Assembly: GCF_041052385.1 (NCBI RefSeq) | Contig: NZ_CP163439.1 | Span: 3,957,001 to 4,021,000, forward strand | Direction of reading: 5' to 3' | Source of the DNA: Streptomyces sp. R28 | GTDB lineage: Bacteria > Actinomycetota > Actinomycetes > Streptomycetales > Streptomycetaceae | DNA: 64,000 bases | Shown here: positions 18,301 through 25,555 of the stretch, in pieces | How the letters are laid out: each line of letters begins with the position of its first letter | How positions within the stretch are numbered: position 1 is the first letter of the stretch | The notes under the pieces: generated by a model | The model's database searches: none | What the model saw: only the letters and a program-made list of their open reading frames with translations | Told to the model about the DNA's origin: nothing | Made by a program: the position numbers and the translations under genes

Positions 18301-19058
18301 GCCTGGAAGACCGTGCCACCGACGACCGCGTCCTCGGCCACGATGGCACCGGCGGCGTCCTCGGCGACCTTCAAGCCCTTGGTGGTCATGCCCAGGTCGA
18401 TCCTGGCCAGCCGCGGGTCGCCCGCCGCCTCGGGCGACTTGACGACCAGCAGATGACCGAAGCCGTCGGCCTCGGCGCGGACCGTGAGGTCCACACCGGG
18501 CAGGGCATCGACGTAGGTGGCGGTGTCGCCCTCGACGCTCGGCGCGGGCAGCTTGCCGTACGGCCAGGCCAGGGCGAACTCACGCCCCGCCCGCCGCATC
18601 GTCACGAACGGATCGCCCGCCTGCCCGGCGGAGAAGCCCAGGTCGACGGTGGCGGCCTTCGGACCCCAGCTGCCGTCGGCCCGCTTCACCAACGTCGCGT
18701 CGATGTCGACCCACTTACCGTCCCGGACCGTACGGACGGGCTCGGTGTACTCACGCGCCGTGAAGGTGCCGTCGGGCTCGGCAAAGATCTCACGGTGCTC
18801 GGTGCGCAGCCCGACGACCTCGGTCTTCTTGCCGCTCTCCTGCGCGACGGCGAGCGCCTGCTGCTCGGTCTGCATCGGCTGGTCGGCGGCCGCCGGCGCC
18901 TGGCCCTGCACCGGGCTGCCGCCTGCGCCCGGGAGGACCGCCGCGCCGGCCACCACCGCGCCGGTGACGGCCGCCGCCACGGCGGCACGAAGCACCATGC
19001 CTCGCCGTATCGGTCTGTGTCTGTGTGCGGACACGGGTCCACTCTCCAGTTGGTTCAT
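15393..19058 (-). CDS. Large secreted DNRLRE/LamG-domain protein
   Basis: 1221 residues from ATG 19058. In-frame sequence upstream lacks secretion character. An Arg-rich n-region (HRHRPIRRGM) is followed by a hydrophobic signal VLRAAVAAAVTGAVVAGAAVL. Next come a beta-rich region (about 90-400), a DNRLRE-like module (IDPIQRTTSRTSWTG, then RVMFTMPLSYYKGKQIIGATFSAR), an Ig-like segment, and two C-terminal LamG-type jelly-roll domains (VDKAARFDGTADAWLDTSQT; LDGEGDYASTATAPVTGNSS). No catalytic motif is seen. It lies between the FG-GAP and Rhs genes, all on one strand, so a cell-surface or delivery role with the Rhs protein is a reasonable guess. Confidence 0.8.
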   Translation of the reverse strand: MNQLESGPVSAHRHRPIRRGMVLRAAVAAAVTGAVVAGAAVLPGAGGSPVQGQAPAAADQPMQTEQQALAVAQESGKKTEVVGLRTEHREIFAEPDGTFTAREYTEPVRTVRDGKWVDIDATLVKRADGSWGPKAATVDLGFSAGQAGDPFVTMRRAGREFALAWPYGKLPAPSVEGDTATYVDALPGVDLTVRAEADGFGHLLVVKSPEAAGDPRLARIDLGMTTKGLKVAEDAAGAIVAEDAVVGGTVFQAGEPAMWDSAAVTEAAARQQGPKAVARALSSVAAGAEESATPGPQAETAPEAALEGPGGGGRVAPLDVEVGKGKLSLLPDQKLLNGKDTVFPVVIDPIQRTTSRTSWTGIMSGMPTEQDWKYSGSAGVGKCPTDYNPVSCNGVGVRRVMFTMPLSYYKGKQIIGATFSARVEHIYSATPTAEPIRLYRVGGKDYSLTSSSNWSNTSDDWVDHLQTVDKAISPTSCSSQANLHFESGESGELTNEIKSAAAGDWNAMTLGLRAADENRFAEWKRICGNAYLSIKYNNLPRQIKTSDMYTDPGGLCRWGSGRAYVDQPPKLQAIASDPDHGNGQTDKVKVEFKVEWTDPNTNTAKSYTYLTKEWLSPTTGTKFEHTVSSSIPQNTVIYWSAHATDGDGYGPWSSEGDTAQRCEFIYDGQRPGKPLVLSKEYPSDNTYHDGVGTYGTFTFSPNPNDAIPDADVVKYQYSFDGAALKDLPPSTPGGSVSIQWMPTSPGRHVLEVIAVDKAAHEGKTPYHFLVSEGTPVLAQWNLADKAGTEAHDESGAFSATAGPAVTFEVEGPGGKVDKAARFDGTADAWLDTSQTVLDTSKSFSVSAWVRPAALDRNMTVISQDGTGEPGFTLGYDASAQTWKFAVPVNDVDSLGEWKAVSTGVSVVKDQWVLLTGVYDAQKSGGPQLQLYVNKDLKGSAGRRSTWKSYGPLQIGRATAKSGYRDHFVGDLAEVRVFDRVLPAAQVAELMTIKPTRKGYWQLDDASNGASAETGGGQALILAGNASIYRPTSVFDAALVGDGHLVLDGEGDYASTATAPVTGNSSFTISARAQLTSLDPEKSQTVLSLPGTNANRVQVRYQAATRQWELAVAKTDSATAEIVTFTNNDELASTGGSGQHLAVVYDAVANSIRLYVEGQLVAGAHGRNDTLWSATGGLQVGRSLRGAGEYFAGALDEVRVYSGAADLIAVQQMAALVAVPDM

Positions 19059-19235
19059 GTCAGTCTCAGAAGTCCGGTCGCCGGAACGCCTGATCCGGCC
19101 AGCTCCGCCACGCGCGTGACGGGCCGCCAGCGGACCGTCACGCGCACGCGCCACCGGCAGGGCTGTCGCCCTCACCGGCGTGTGCGTCATCGCGGTCGTC
19201 GGATGTGCGAGCCCGGCGAGCGTGGATATGTGTCG

Positions 19236-20795
19236 TCAGCGGACAGTGGCGCCAAAGGCGACGCCGCCGGCCGGAATACCGCCCTCGCCGGGCTTGAAGG
19301 TCTGCGTCGGCGCACCGCCGGCGGCGACGTTCCACGGGAAGCCGTAGACCGCCCGTCCCTCGGCCGGGCCGTAGGGCACACCCACGTACAGCAGCGAGGA
19401 AGTGGCGCCCAGGGCAAGGCCGGTGAGCATGCGTGATGCAGGTGCGGACGGAACGCCGAAGCCGGGGTCGATCGAGACGTCGGAGGCGCCGGGCGCACCG
19501 ACCAGCGGGACGATATGAACGCCGCCCTCGTCCGGGTAATCCTCGGTCGTCTCCTCACCGGGCACGCCGATCGCGATCCTGGTGGTCGTGGCCGTGGAGG
19601 TCGCGCTCGGGGACGTGTTGGCGGCGGCGAGCCGTTTGCCGAAGAGGTCGCCGACTTCTGCCGCGCCATCCACATCCGCGGTGTTCTGGTCGATCCAGGC
19701 GGTCTCCGTGAAGGTGCCGCCCGCCGTGAGCCGGAAGACCTGGACGGCGCCAGCGTCGACGGTCGTCTTCAGGTCCTCGCCCGGAATGCCGACCGCGAGC
19801 AGCGACTCGGTGGTGGACGTGGCGCCGGAGGGCCGGTACGGGACCATGGCGAGCGCGTCGCCGAACTGGTCGCCGACCTCCCCGTCTCCATTGATCTCGT
19901 CCTGATCCTGGCCGAGTCCGCCGAGTGGTTTCGGGTAGCCGGACGTCAGTGTGTGGCTGAACCAGGCGACACCGCCGGCGAAGGTCGCGGTGCCGAGCGC
20001 CTCGCCTGGTGTGCCTACCGCAAAGTGGGTCGGGGTCGCGGCGAGCGAGCTGCCGAACCGGTCGTCCTGCTCCGCCACACCGGGGACGGCGCCGCCGGTT
20101 TCGGTGTCCTGGTTGACTCCGACGACCGTCTGCGCGGTGCCGCTCACGTAGTAGACGGCGCCCGCGTCCTCGACGGTGCCGATCGACTCACCAGGGGCGC
20201 CGATCAGCAGGTACGGCGTGCCGCCCGACGTCTTGCCGGCGGCGACCGCGTACCCGACCCAGTCGTCCGCCTCCGCAGTGCCGCCCAGCGGCTTGTCGCT
20301 GCCCTGGTAAATCTCCTTCACGGCCCTGCCGCCGGCGTTCAGCCCGCTCGTGGAGCCGTAGATCACGTGCACGCCTCCGACGTCGGGCGCAGCGCCGATG
20401 TCCTCGTACGGAGAACCGACCACCAGGTCGCTGCAGCCGTCGAGGTCAGCGTCGTAGACAGCCAGGGCGTGGCTGTACTGGTCGCCCGTTTCGGGAACAC
20501 CCGGTACGCCTTCCGTGGCCTGCGAGAGTGTGAGGGTGCCCTTGCCGCCGCCATAGACGACGTGCACCACACCCGCCTTCTGCACGCCGTCGACGCTTGC
20601 CTCCGGGTCGGCGATCGCCGTATCGCTGACGCCGTCGCCGTTGAAGTCCGAACCGGTCCCCGACGGGCATGCGACGGCGGCCGCGGCGGGTGTACCGCCG
20701 GTTGCGCCTCCCACGGTCAGCAGTGCCCCCGCCAGAACAGTGGCGGCACCACGCCGCCACACTTTCCCCACCCTTGACACAGACACCCCGGACAT
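19236..20795 (-). CDS. Secreted FG-GAP/integrin-alpha-like beta-propeller protein
   Basis: 519 residues. A signal sequence near residues 15-40 (AATVLAGALLTVGGATGG...AAAA) precedes about seven blades of the FG-GAP type. Examples are DFNGDGVSDTAIADPEA, DADLDGCSDLVVGSPYEDIG and the repeated VGIPGE/IGAPGES motifs. Asp/Gly-rich calcium-loop motifs occur in several blades. ATG 20795 has poor Shine-Dalgarno pairing. GTG codons within the next 15 codons, one after GGTGGGGAAA, could be the true start. It is the first of three secreted genes ending with rhs. Confidence 0.82.
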   Translation of the reverse strand: MSGVSVSRVGKVWRRGAATVLAGALLTVGGATGGTPAAAAVACPSGTGSDFNGDGVSDTAIADPEASVDGVQKAGVVHVVYGGGKGTLTLSQATEGVPGVPETGDQYSHALAVYDADLDGCSDLVVGSPYEDIGAAPDVGGVHVIYGSTSGLNAGGRAVKEIYQGSDKPLGGTAEADDWVGYAVAAGKTSGGTPYLLIGAPGESIGTVEDAGAVYYVSGTAQTVVGVNQDTETGGAVPGVAEQDDRFGSSLAATPTHFAVGTPGEALGTATFAGGVAWFSHTLTSGYPKPLGGLGQDQDEINGDGEVGDQFGDALAMVPYRPSGATSTTESLLAVGIPGEDLKTTVDAGAVQVFRLTAGGTFTETAWIDQNTADVDGAAEVGDLFGKRLAAANTSPSATSTATTTRIAIGVPGEETTEDYPDEGGVHIVPLVGAPGASDVSIDPGFGVPSAPASRMLTGLALGATSSLLYVGVPYGPAEGRAVYGFPWNVAAGGAPTQTFKPGEGGIPAGGVAFGATVR

Positions 20796-21134
20796 AAAGA
20801 GAAGCTAAAGAAAGTCAAGGGATCATCCCTTCACGTGAAGTGCACATGCAATACACACCCACCCAGTCGTGGACATGATAAGGATCACAGCGGTTGCATA
20901 TATCGCCCATATGGCCACATATGGGCGAATCTCTCATCACGCCGGATGCCCCGAACTCGACTCGCGGCCGTCCTTCGCCAGGTGGTCACCCCATAGCCAC
21001 AGGAAGGTCATGCTATCTTCACACTCCTTTGTGGCACCTTCCCCCGCAAATGGCACACCACGGCACCTGCCCAGCCGATACTCAAGCCATCCAAGAAACG
21101 GGGCGTGCCCCCGTATTTCTTGGAGAGCGTGACG
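20796..21134. promoter_or_regulatory. AT-rich divergent intergenic region with three palindromes
   Basis: 339 bases without a gene, between the FG-GAP gene (leftward) and the glycosyltransferase (rightward), clearly less GC-rich than its surroundings. It contains CTTCACGTGAAG (20829-20840, perfect), AAGGGA-TCA-TCCCTT just left of it, and CGCCCATAT-GGCCAC-ATATGGGCG (20904-20927, perfect 9-base arms). The hairpin at 21091-21123 is listed separately. These are candidates for regulator binding. No known consensus is recognised. Confidence 0.5.
21091..21123 (+). promoter_or_regulatory. Leader hairpin covering the glycosyltransferase ribosome-binding site
   Basis: CCAAGAAA (21091-21098) pairs perfectly with TTTCTTGG (21116-21123), and inside it CGGGG can pair with CCCCG. 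The right arm ends in the TTGG that begins the Shine-Dalgarno GGAGAG, so the folded form would partly hide the ribosome-binding site 12 bases before ATG 21135. Confidence 0.45.
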
Positions 21135-23120
21135 ATGGCTGCCCCGGCCGTTTCGGTGATTGTCGCCGCCTACAATGCGATGCCTTATCTGACGCGTTGC
21201 ATTACGTCTGTCGCCGAGCAAAGCATCGGCCAGGACAAGCTGGAGCTCATCGTCGTCGACGACGGCTCAACCGATGGGACGGGCAAGGAACTTCAGCGTT
21301 TGTCGGGTATCCACCCCGAGCTGTTGCGCGTTTTCCACCAGGAGAATTCCGGCGGCCCGTCCGCGCCCCGCAACTTCGGCCTCGACCACGCCCGCGGGCA
21401 GTTCGTCTTCTTCCTGGACGCCGACGACTATCTGGGCCCCGAGACCCTGGAACGTATGGTGGCGATGGCCGAGAAGAACGGCACCGACATCGTGCTCGGG
21501 AAGATGGTGGGCGTCGGGGGACGCGGCCTGCCCATGTCGATGTTCAACCGTAATCAGCCGAAGACGGACGTCTTCAGCTCACGTGTCTACTGGGCCCTCA
21601 ACCCGTTGAAACTGTTCCGCCGCGAACTGCTGGAGCGGCATGCGCTGCGGTTCCCGACCAGCCTGCCCATCGGGGAAGACCAGTCGTTCGTGGCCTTGGC
21701 GTACCTGCACGCGTCGGGCATCTCCGTCATCGCCGACTACGACTGCCTGTTCTGCACCCTGCGGGAGGATGGCGGCAACACAACCGTGCGCCACGGCGGT
21801 TCGGAGCCCCGGCTGCGGTTCATGCCGGGCATGGTCGACCTCCTCCTGGAGCACGTCCCGCCCGGTCCCGGCCGTGACCACTTGGCGCACCGGCACCTCA
21901 CCATCGAGGTGCAGGAGATCCTCGGCCACCTCGCGGCCGAATCCCGCCCCCAGCAAGAAAAAGCCCTCGCCCAACTCGCCGACACCCTCGCCCCCCTCTG
22001 GCACAAGGGCCTGAACAACCGGCTCTCCGCCATGGCCCGCCTCCGCCTCCACCTCGTCCGGCATCAGATGCTCGACGAGGTCCTCGAACTCACCCGGTTC
22101 GAGAAGGAACTGGCCGGGAGCAAGGTCTCCACCCCGGTGCTCGTCGACGACGGCCGGGCCCTCGCCCGCTACCCGTTCCTCCGCGCCCCCGCCCGCTCCA
22201 TCCCGGACGAGTGCTACGACGTCACCGCCCAGCTCGGCGTACGCCACCACATAACCCGCGCCGCCCTGAACGGCACCGCCCTCCATCTCACCGGCCACGG
22301 CTACCTCCACCGCATCGCCACCGAGGACGTCACCAACGAGCTTCTCCTGCGCGAGCGCGACGGCAAGACGGAGTACCGGCTCCCCGTCGCCCACACCCCC
22401 ACCCCCGCACTCGGCACCGACGAGGACGAGGGCCGCTACACCTACGAGAACGCCGGCTTCGAGGCCACCGTCGACATCACCACCGCCGCCGACGGCCGCC
22501 CCCTCGACGACGGACTGTGGGACATCTCCCTCGTCATCGGCGCCCAGGGCATCACCCGCGAGGTCCGCATCGGCAGCAAGCGCGCCGCCGGCGTCTCCGG
22601 CAAGGCCGCCACGCACATCGTGAACACTGCCGAGGGAACCCGGGCCGTCACCCTCTACACCACCCACCCGCACGGCAACTTCACCCTCGACCTCGGCGAG
22701 CGCAAGCACGACGTGCTGCCGCAGCTCAGCCTGAACGACTCGGCGCGGTGGGCCTCGGACGCCCCCACTGAGCTGGAGTTCACCGGCCGCTGCACACTCG
22801 CCGCGTACCCGGAGGGCGCCCTCACGGTGCACCTGGAGAACGGCCAGAACAGCGCCACCTTCCCGGCGACAAGGAACGGCACCGACTTCGTCGTGCGCGT
22901 ACCCGTCTCCGAGCTCGCCGTCGGTACATGGCGCGGTGAACTGCGGCTCGGCAGCTGGACCCTGCCCCTCCCAGAACTCCCCGGGAACCTCGCCCCGGCC
23001 AAGTGGCGCCGCCGCGCCCTGCCCTGGCACGCCAAGCCCGTCCCAGACGCCGACGGCTTCGCCCTGCAGGTCGCCAGGACCAACATCGTGCGTGCCCTGA
23101 TCCAGCGCATCAAGCCGTAG
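21135..23120 (+). CDS. GT2 glycosyltransferase with long C-terminal domain (wall-polymer type)
   Basis: 661 residues from ATG 21135, preceded by GGAGAG. An in-frame start at 21105 would leave no ribosome-binding site. The N-terminal ~240 residues form a GT-A domain: VSVIVAAYNAMPYLTRCITS, VVDDGSTDGT and FFLDADDYL with the DxD metal motif. Residues from ~330 to the end are beta-rich (WDISLVIGAQGITREVRIGS and similar), like the accessory C-terminal regions of teichoic-acid-type glycosyltransferases. No signal peptide or membrane span is present, so it acts in the cytoplasm, transferring an activated sugar onto a surface polymer. Substrate unknown. It is isolated between the secreted-protein block and the des locus. 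Confidence 0.85.
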   Translation: MAAPAVSVIVAAYNAMPYLTRCITSVAEQSIGQDKLELIVVDDGSTDGTGKELQRLSGIHPELLRVFHQENSGGPSAPRNFGLDHARGQFVFFLDADDYLGPETLERMVAMAEKNGTDIVLGKMVGVGGRGLPMSMFNRNQPKTDVFSSRVYWALNPLKLFRRELLERHALRFPTSLPIGEDQSFVALAYLHASGISVIADYDCLFCTLREDGGNTTVRHGGSEPRLRFMPGMVDLLLEHVPPGPGRDHLAHRHLTIEVQEILGHLAAESRPQQEKALAQLADTLAPLWHKGLNNRLSAMARLRLHLVRHQMLDEVLELTRFEKELAGSKVSTPVLVDDGRALARYPFLRAPARSIPDECYDVTAQLGVRHHITRAALNGTALHLTGHGYLHRIATEDVTNELLLRERDGKTEYRLPVAHTPTPALGTDEDEGRYTYENAGFEATVDITTAADGRPLDDGLWDISLVIGAQGITREVRIGSKRAAGVSGKAATHIVNTAEGTRAVTLYTTHPHGNFTLDLGERKHDVLPQLSLNDSARWASDAPTELEFTGRCTLAAYPEGALTVHLENGQNSATFPATRNGTDFVVRVPVSELAVGTWRGELRLGSWTLPLPELPGNLAPAKWRRRALPWHAKPVPDADGFALQVARTNIVRALIQRIKP

Positions 23121-23154
23121 AGATCCAGATGACGGGCGAGACATAGCCCATCAA

Positions 23155-23193
23155 GAGGCCCAACAGCCGCCCATTGCAAGGGAGTTGGGCCTC
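23155..23193 (+). terminator. Hairpin terminator candidate after the glycosyltransferase
   Basis: GAGGCCCAAC (23155-23164) pairs perfectly with GTTGGGCCTC (23184-23193) around a 19-base loop, 34 bases after the stop codon. No T-run follows. Confidence 0.5.
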
Positions 23194-23265
23194 CCGACCT
23201 CCGCACGGCACGCCACAGCCCCCGCACAGCTTCGATCAGAAGGCCCCCCACCCCTGGACATCAGG

Positions 23266-23284
23266 TCAGGTTAGGCTAACCTAT
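23266..23284. promoter_or_regulatory. Iron box upstream of desE
   Basis: TCAGGTTAGGCTAACCTAT matches the actinobacterial IdeR/DmdR iron-box consensus TTAGGTTAGGCTAACCTAA at 17 of 19 positions and lies 49 bases before the desE start. An iron-loaded DtxR-family repressor should bind it and silence desE when iron is sufficient. Confidence 0.9.
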
Positions 23285-23333
23285 CTTCGAATTGTCCGGC
23301 GGGCGATCCGCCCTGTTCGAAAGCAGCGTAGCC

Positions 23334-24380
23334 ATGCCCAACGCCAGAGCTACCCACCTCACCCGCCGCGGCATCCTCGCCGCGGGCAGCGCCCTCGGTC
23401 TCGGGGCCGTGCTCGCGGCCTGCGGAGACGACGACGCGAAAAACGAGGGCTCCAGCGAGGCCACGACCGCTGCCAAGTCCGGCCCCTGGACGTTCAAGGA
23501 CGACCGCGGCACCACCGTGAAGCTCGACAAGGTGCCCACGAAGATCGTCGCCTTCGTCGGTGTCGCGGCCGCCCTCCACGACTACGGCATCGAGATCAAG
23601 GGCGTCTTCGGCCCGACCAAGACGCAGGACGGCAAGGCCGATGTCCAGGCCGGCGACATGGACGTCAGCAAGCTGACCGTCTTCGGCAACGTCTGGGACC
23701 AGTTCAACGTCGAGCAGTACGCGGCGTTCGCCCCCGAGGTCCTCATCTCCACGACCTTCGACAGCGCCGGCACCCTCTGGTACGTCCCCGAGGCCTCCAA
23801 GGACAAGATCGCCAAGCTCGCTCCGAGCGCCGCCATCTCCGTCTACGACCGCCAGCTGACCCAGCCGCTGGAGCGGATGTGGGAGCTGGCCGAGTCCCTC
23901 GGCGCGGACATGAAGGCCGACAAGGTCGCCCAGTCCAAGAAGGACTTCGAGGCGGCGGCCGAGCGGCTGCGCAAGGCCGCGAAGGCCCGCCCCGAGATCA
24001 AGGTGATGGCCGGTTCCGCCAGCCAGGACATCTTCTACGTCTCCGGCACCAACCTCTCCATCGACCTGGAGTACTTCAAGGCCCTCGGCGTGAACTTCGT
24101 CGAGCCGCCGGAGAGCGCCAAGAAGGAGGGTGGCGGCTGGTTCGAGTCGCTGAGCTGGGAGAACGTCGACAAGTACCCGGCCGACATCATCATGATGGAC
24201 GACCGCTCCTCGACGATCCAGCCGGCCGACATCACCGAGGCGACCTGGAAGAAGCTGCCCGCGGTGAAGGCCGGGCAGGTCATCGCGCGCTCGCCCGAGC
24301 CGATTCTGTCGTACGACAAGTGCACGCCGCTTCTCACGAGCCTTGCCGAGGCCATCGAGAAGGCCAAGAAGCTCGCCTGA
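23334..24380 (+). CDS. desE: Ferrioxamine-binding ABC transporter lipoprotein
   Basis: 348 residues from ATG 23334. An upstream ATG (23292) sits too close to the iron box. The N-terminus has a twin-arginine-like LTRRGILAAGSALGLG followed by lipobox VLAACG, so export by Tat and lipid anchoring is likely. The rest is a class III siderophore-binding periplasmic-type protein fold. It should capture ferrioxamine at the cell surface and pass it to an ABC permease encoded elsewhere. Gene order desE-desF-desABCD fits the streptomycete desferrioxamine locus. Only the biosynthesis part has a separate iron box. Confidence 0.92.
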   Translation: MPNARATHLTRRGILAAGSALGLGAVLAACGDDDAKNEGSSEATTAAKSGPWTFKDDRGTTVKLDKVPTKIVAFVGVAAALHDYGIEIKGVFGPTKTQDGKADVQAGDMDVSKLTVFGNVWDQFNVEQYAAFAPEVLISTTFDSAGTLWYVPEASKDKIAKLAPSAAISVYDRQLTQPLERMWELAESLGADMKADKVAQSKKDFEAAAERLRKAAKARPEIKVMAGSASQDIFYVSGTNLSIDLEYFKALGVNFVEPPESAKKEGGGWFESLSWENVDKYPADIIMMDDRSSTIQPADITEATWKKLPAVKAGQVIARSPEPILSYDKCTPLLTSLAEAIEKAKKLA

Positions 24381-24430
24381 GAAAGAGCCACTTGAGGTCG
24401 TGGGGCGACTGCGCGTCCGTTGTGGCCGGC

Positions 24431-24451
24431 CGCGCAGTTCCCCGCGCCCCT
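24431..24451 (-). repeat. Dispersed intergenic repeat, copy 1
   Basis: These 21 bases are the exact reverse complement of 37146-37166. On the minus strand the element reads AGGGGCGCGGGGAAC followed by TGCGCG. It lies between desE and desF. Confidence 0.7.
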
Positions 24452-24489
24452 GAGGTTGGCACCCCTGACGTCGATTCAGGAGTTACCCC

Positions 24490-25344
24490 ATGACCACCGC
24501 CGTAGCCGCCCCGTTCCGTTTCTTCTCCCTCCAGGTCGTACGGACGAGGCGGCTCGGTCCGTCCCTGGTCCGGGTCAGCTTCGGTGGGGAGGAGCTGGCG
24601 CACTTCTTCTCCGACGGGTGTGACCAGTCCTTGTCGCTATTCCTGCCGCATCCGGGGCAGAGCGAGCCGCAGGTTCCCCTTGAGCTCGGTGACGGCTGGT
24701 GGCAGGGGTGGCGTGAACTGCCGGACGACGTAAGGGCCGTGATGCGGTCCTACACGCTCCGCGCCCTCCGTCGGAACCCCGACGAGATCGACATCGACTT
24801 CGTGCTGCATGGCATGGAGCCCGGCGCCACCACCCCCGCCGGCCCCGCCTCCCGCTGGGCCTCCCGAGCCGCCGCCGGTGACCGCGTCCTGCTGCTCGGA
24901 CCTGCGGTCGCCGACAACCGGGCGATCCGGTTCCGGCCGGCCGACGACACCGACCTCGTGGTGATCTGGGGCGACGAGACCGCCCTGCCCGCCGTCTCCG
25001 CCATCCTCGAAACCCTGCCGGCCGGCACCCGGGCCCGGGTGTGGCTGGAGGTTCACGACGCACGGGACATCCAGGACCTGGTGACCGCGGCGGACGCCGA
25101 GATCACCTGGCTGGTCCAGGAGGAGGCGCGCGCCGAGGGGTCCCCCATGGCCCTCGACGCCATCCGGGCCGCCCGACTCCCCGCCGCCGAGCGCCCGTAC
25201 GTCTGGATCGCGGGCGAGTCCGGGTGCGTGAAGGCGCTGCGCCGGCACTTCGTCGGTGAGCGTGGCGTCGACCGCCGCCGGGTCACCTTCGTGGGGTACT
25301 GGAGGCAGGGGCTGAGCGAGGAGCAGCTGCGCGAGCGGGAGTGA
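24490..25344 (+). CDS. desF: Siderophore-interacting FAD-dependent reductase
   Basis: 284 residues, ViuB/siderophore-interacting protein family. The N-terminal FAD-binding barrel includes RSYTLRALRRNPDEIDIDFVLHG (the RxYTxR flavin motif). The C-terminal NAD(P)H-binding part has VVIWGDETALPAVSAILE and ends WRQGLSEEQLRERE. It would reduce ferric desferrioxamine in the cytoplasm to release Fe(II). It lies 109 bases after desE, probably in the same iron-regulated transcript. A run of ten C (25364-25373) follows its stop. Confidence 0.9.
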   Translation: MTTAVAAPFRFFSLQVVRTRRLGPSLVRVSFGGEELAHFFSDGCDQSLSLFLPHPGQSEPQVPLELGDGWWQGWRELPDDVRAVMRSYTLRALRRNPDEIDIDFVLHGMEPGATTPAGPASRWASRAAAGDRVLLLGPAVADNRAIRFRPADDTDLVVIWGDETALPAVSAILETLPAGTRARVWLEVHDARDIQDLVTAADAEITWLVQEEARAEGSPMALDAIRAARLPAAERPYVWIAGESGCVKALRRHFVGERGVDRRRVTFVGYWRQGLSEEQLRERE

Positions 25345-25480
25345 CAGCCCCTCAGCAGTAACTCCCCCCCCCCGGGCGGTAAGAGCCCTCAAGCGGTAAC
25401 AGCCCCTGAAAGCAAGGCGATCGGGCGGCCACTGCGACCCAAGTGATCGTAGTCACCCTTGGGGCTACCTGACCCACAGG

Positions 25481-25505
25481 AACTTAGGTTAGGCTAACCT
25501 AAGTT
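25481..25505. promoter_or_regulatory. Iron box upstream of desA
   Basis: A perfect 19-base consensus TTAGGTTAGGCTAACCTAA sits at 25484-25502. The palindrome extends to 11-base arms (25481-25491 with 25495-25505), 50 bases before the desA ATG. This is the expected operator for iron-dependent repression of desABCD by the DtxR-family regulator. Confidence 0.95.
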
Positions 25506-25555
25506 GCACGCCGGACCCCGCACTTCACGGCCCGTCCCCACCGGAGGACCTCCCC

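Noticed and set aside
11617..19436. Very long open frames on the plus strand (11617-15078 and 15567-19436) opposite the Rhs and LamG genes
   Set aside because: High-GC codon bias on one strand leaves the opposite frame free of stops. These translations have no domain, are Val/Gly/Arg-rich and mirror the codon positions of the real genes.
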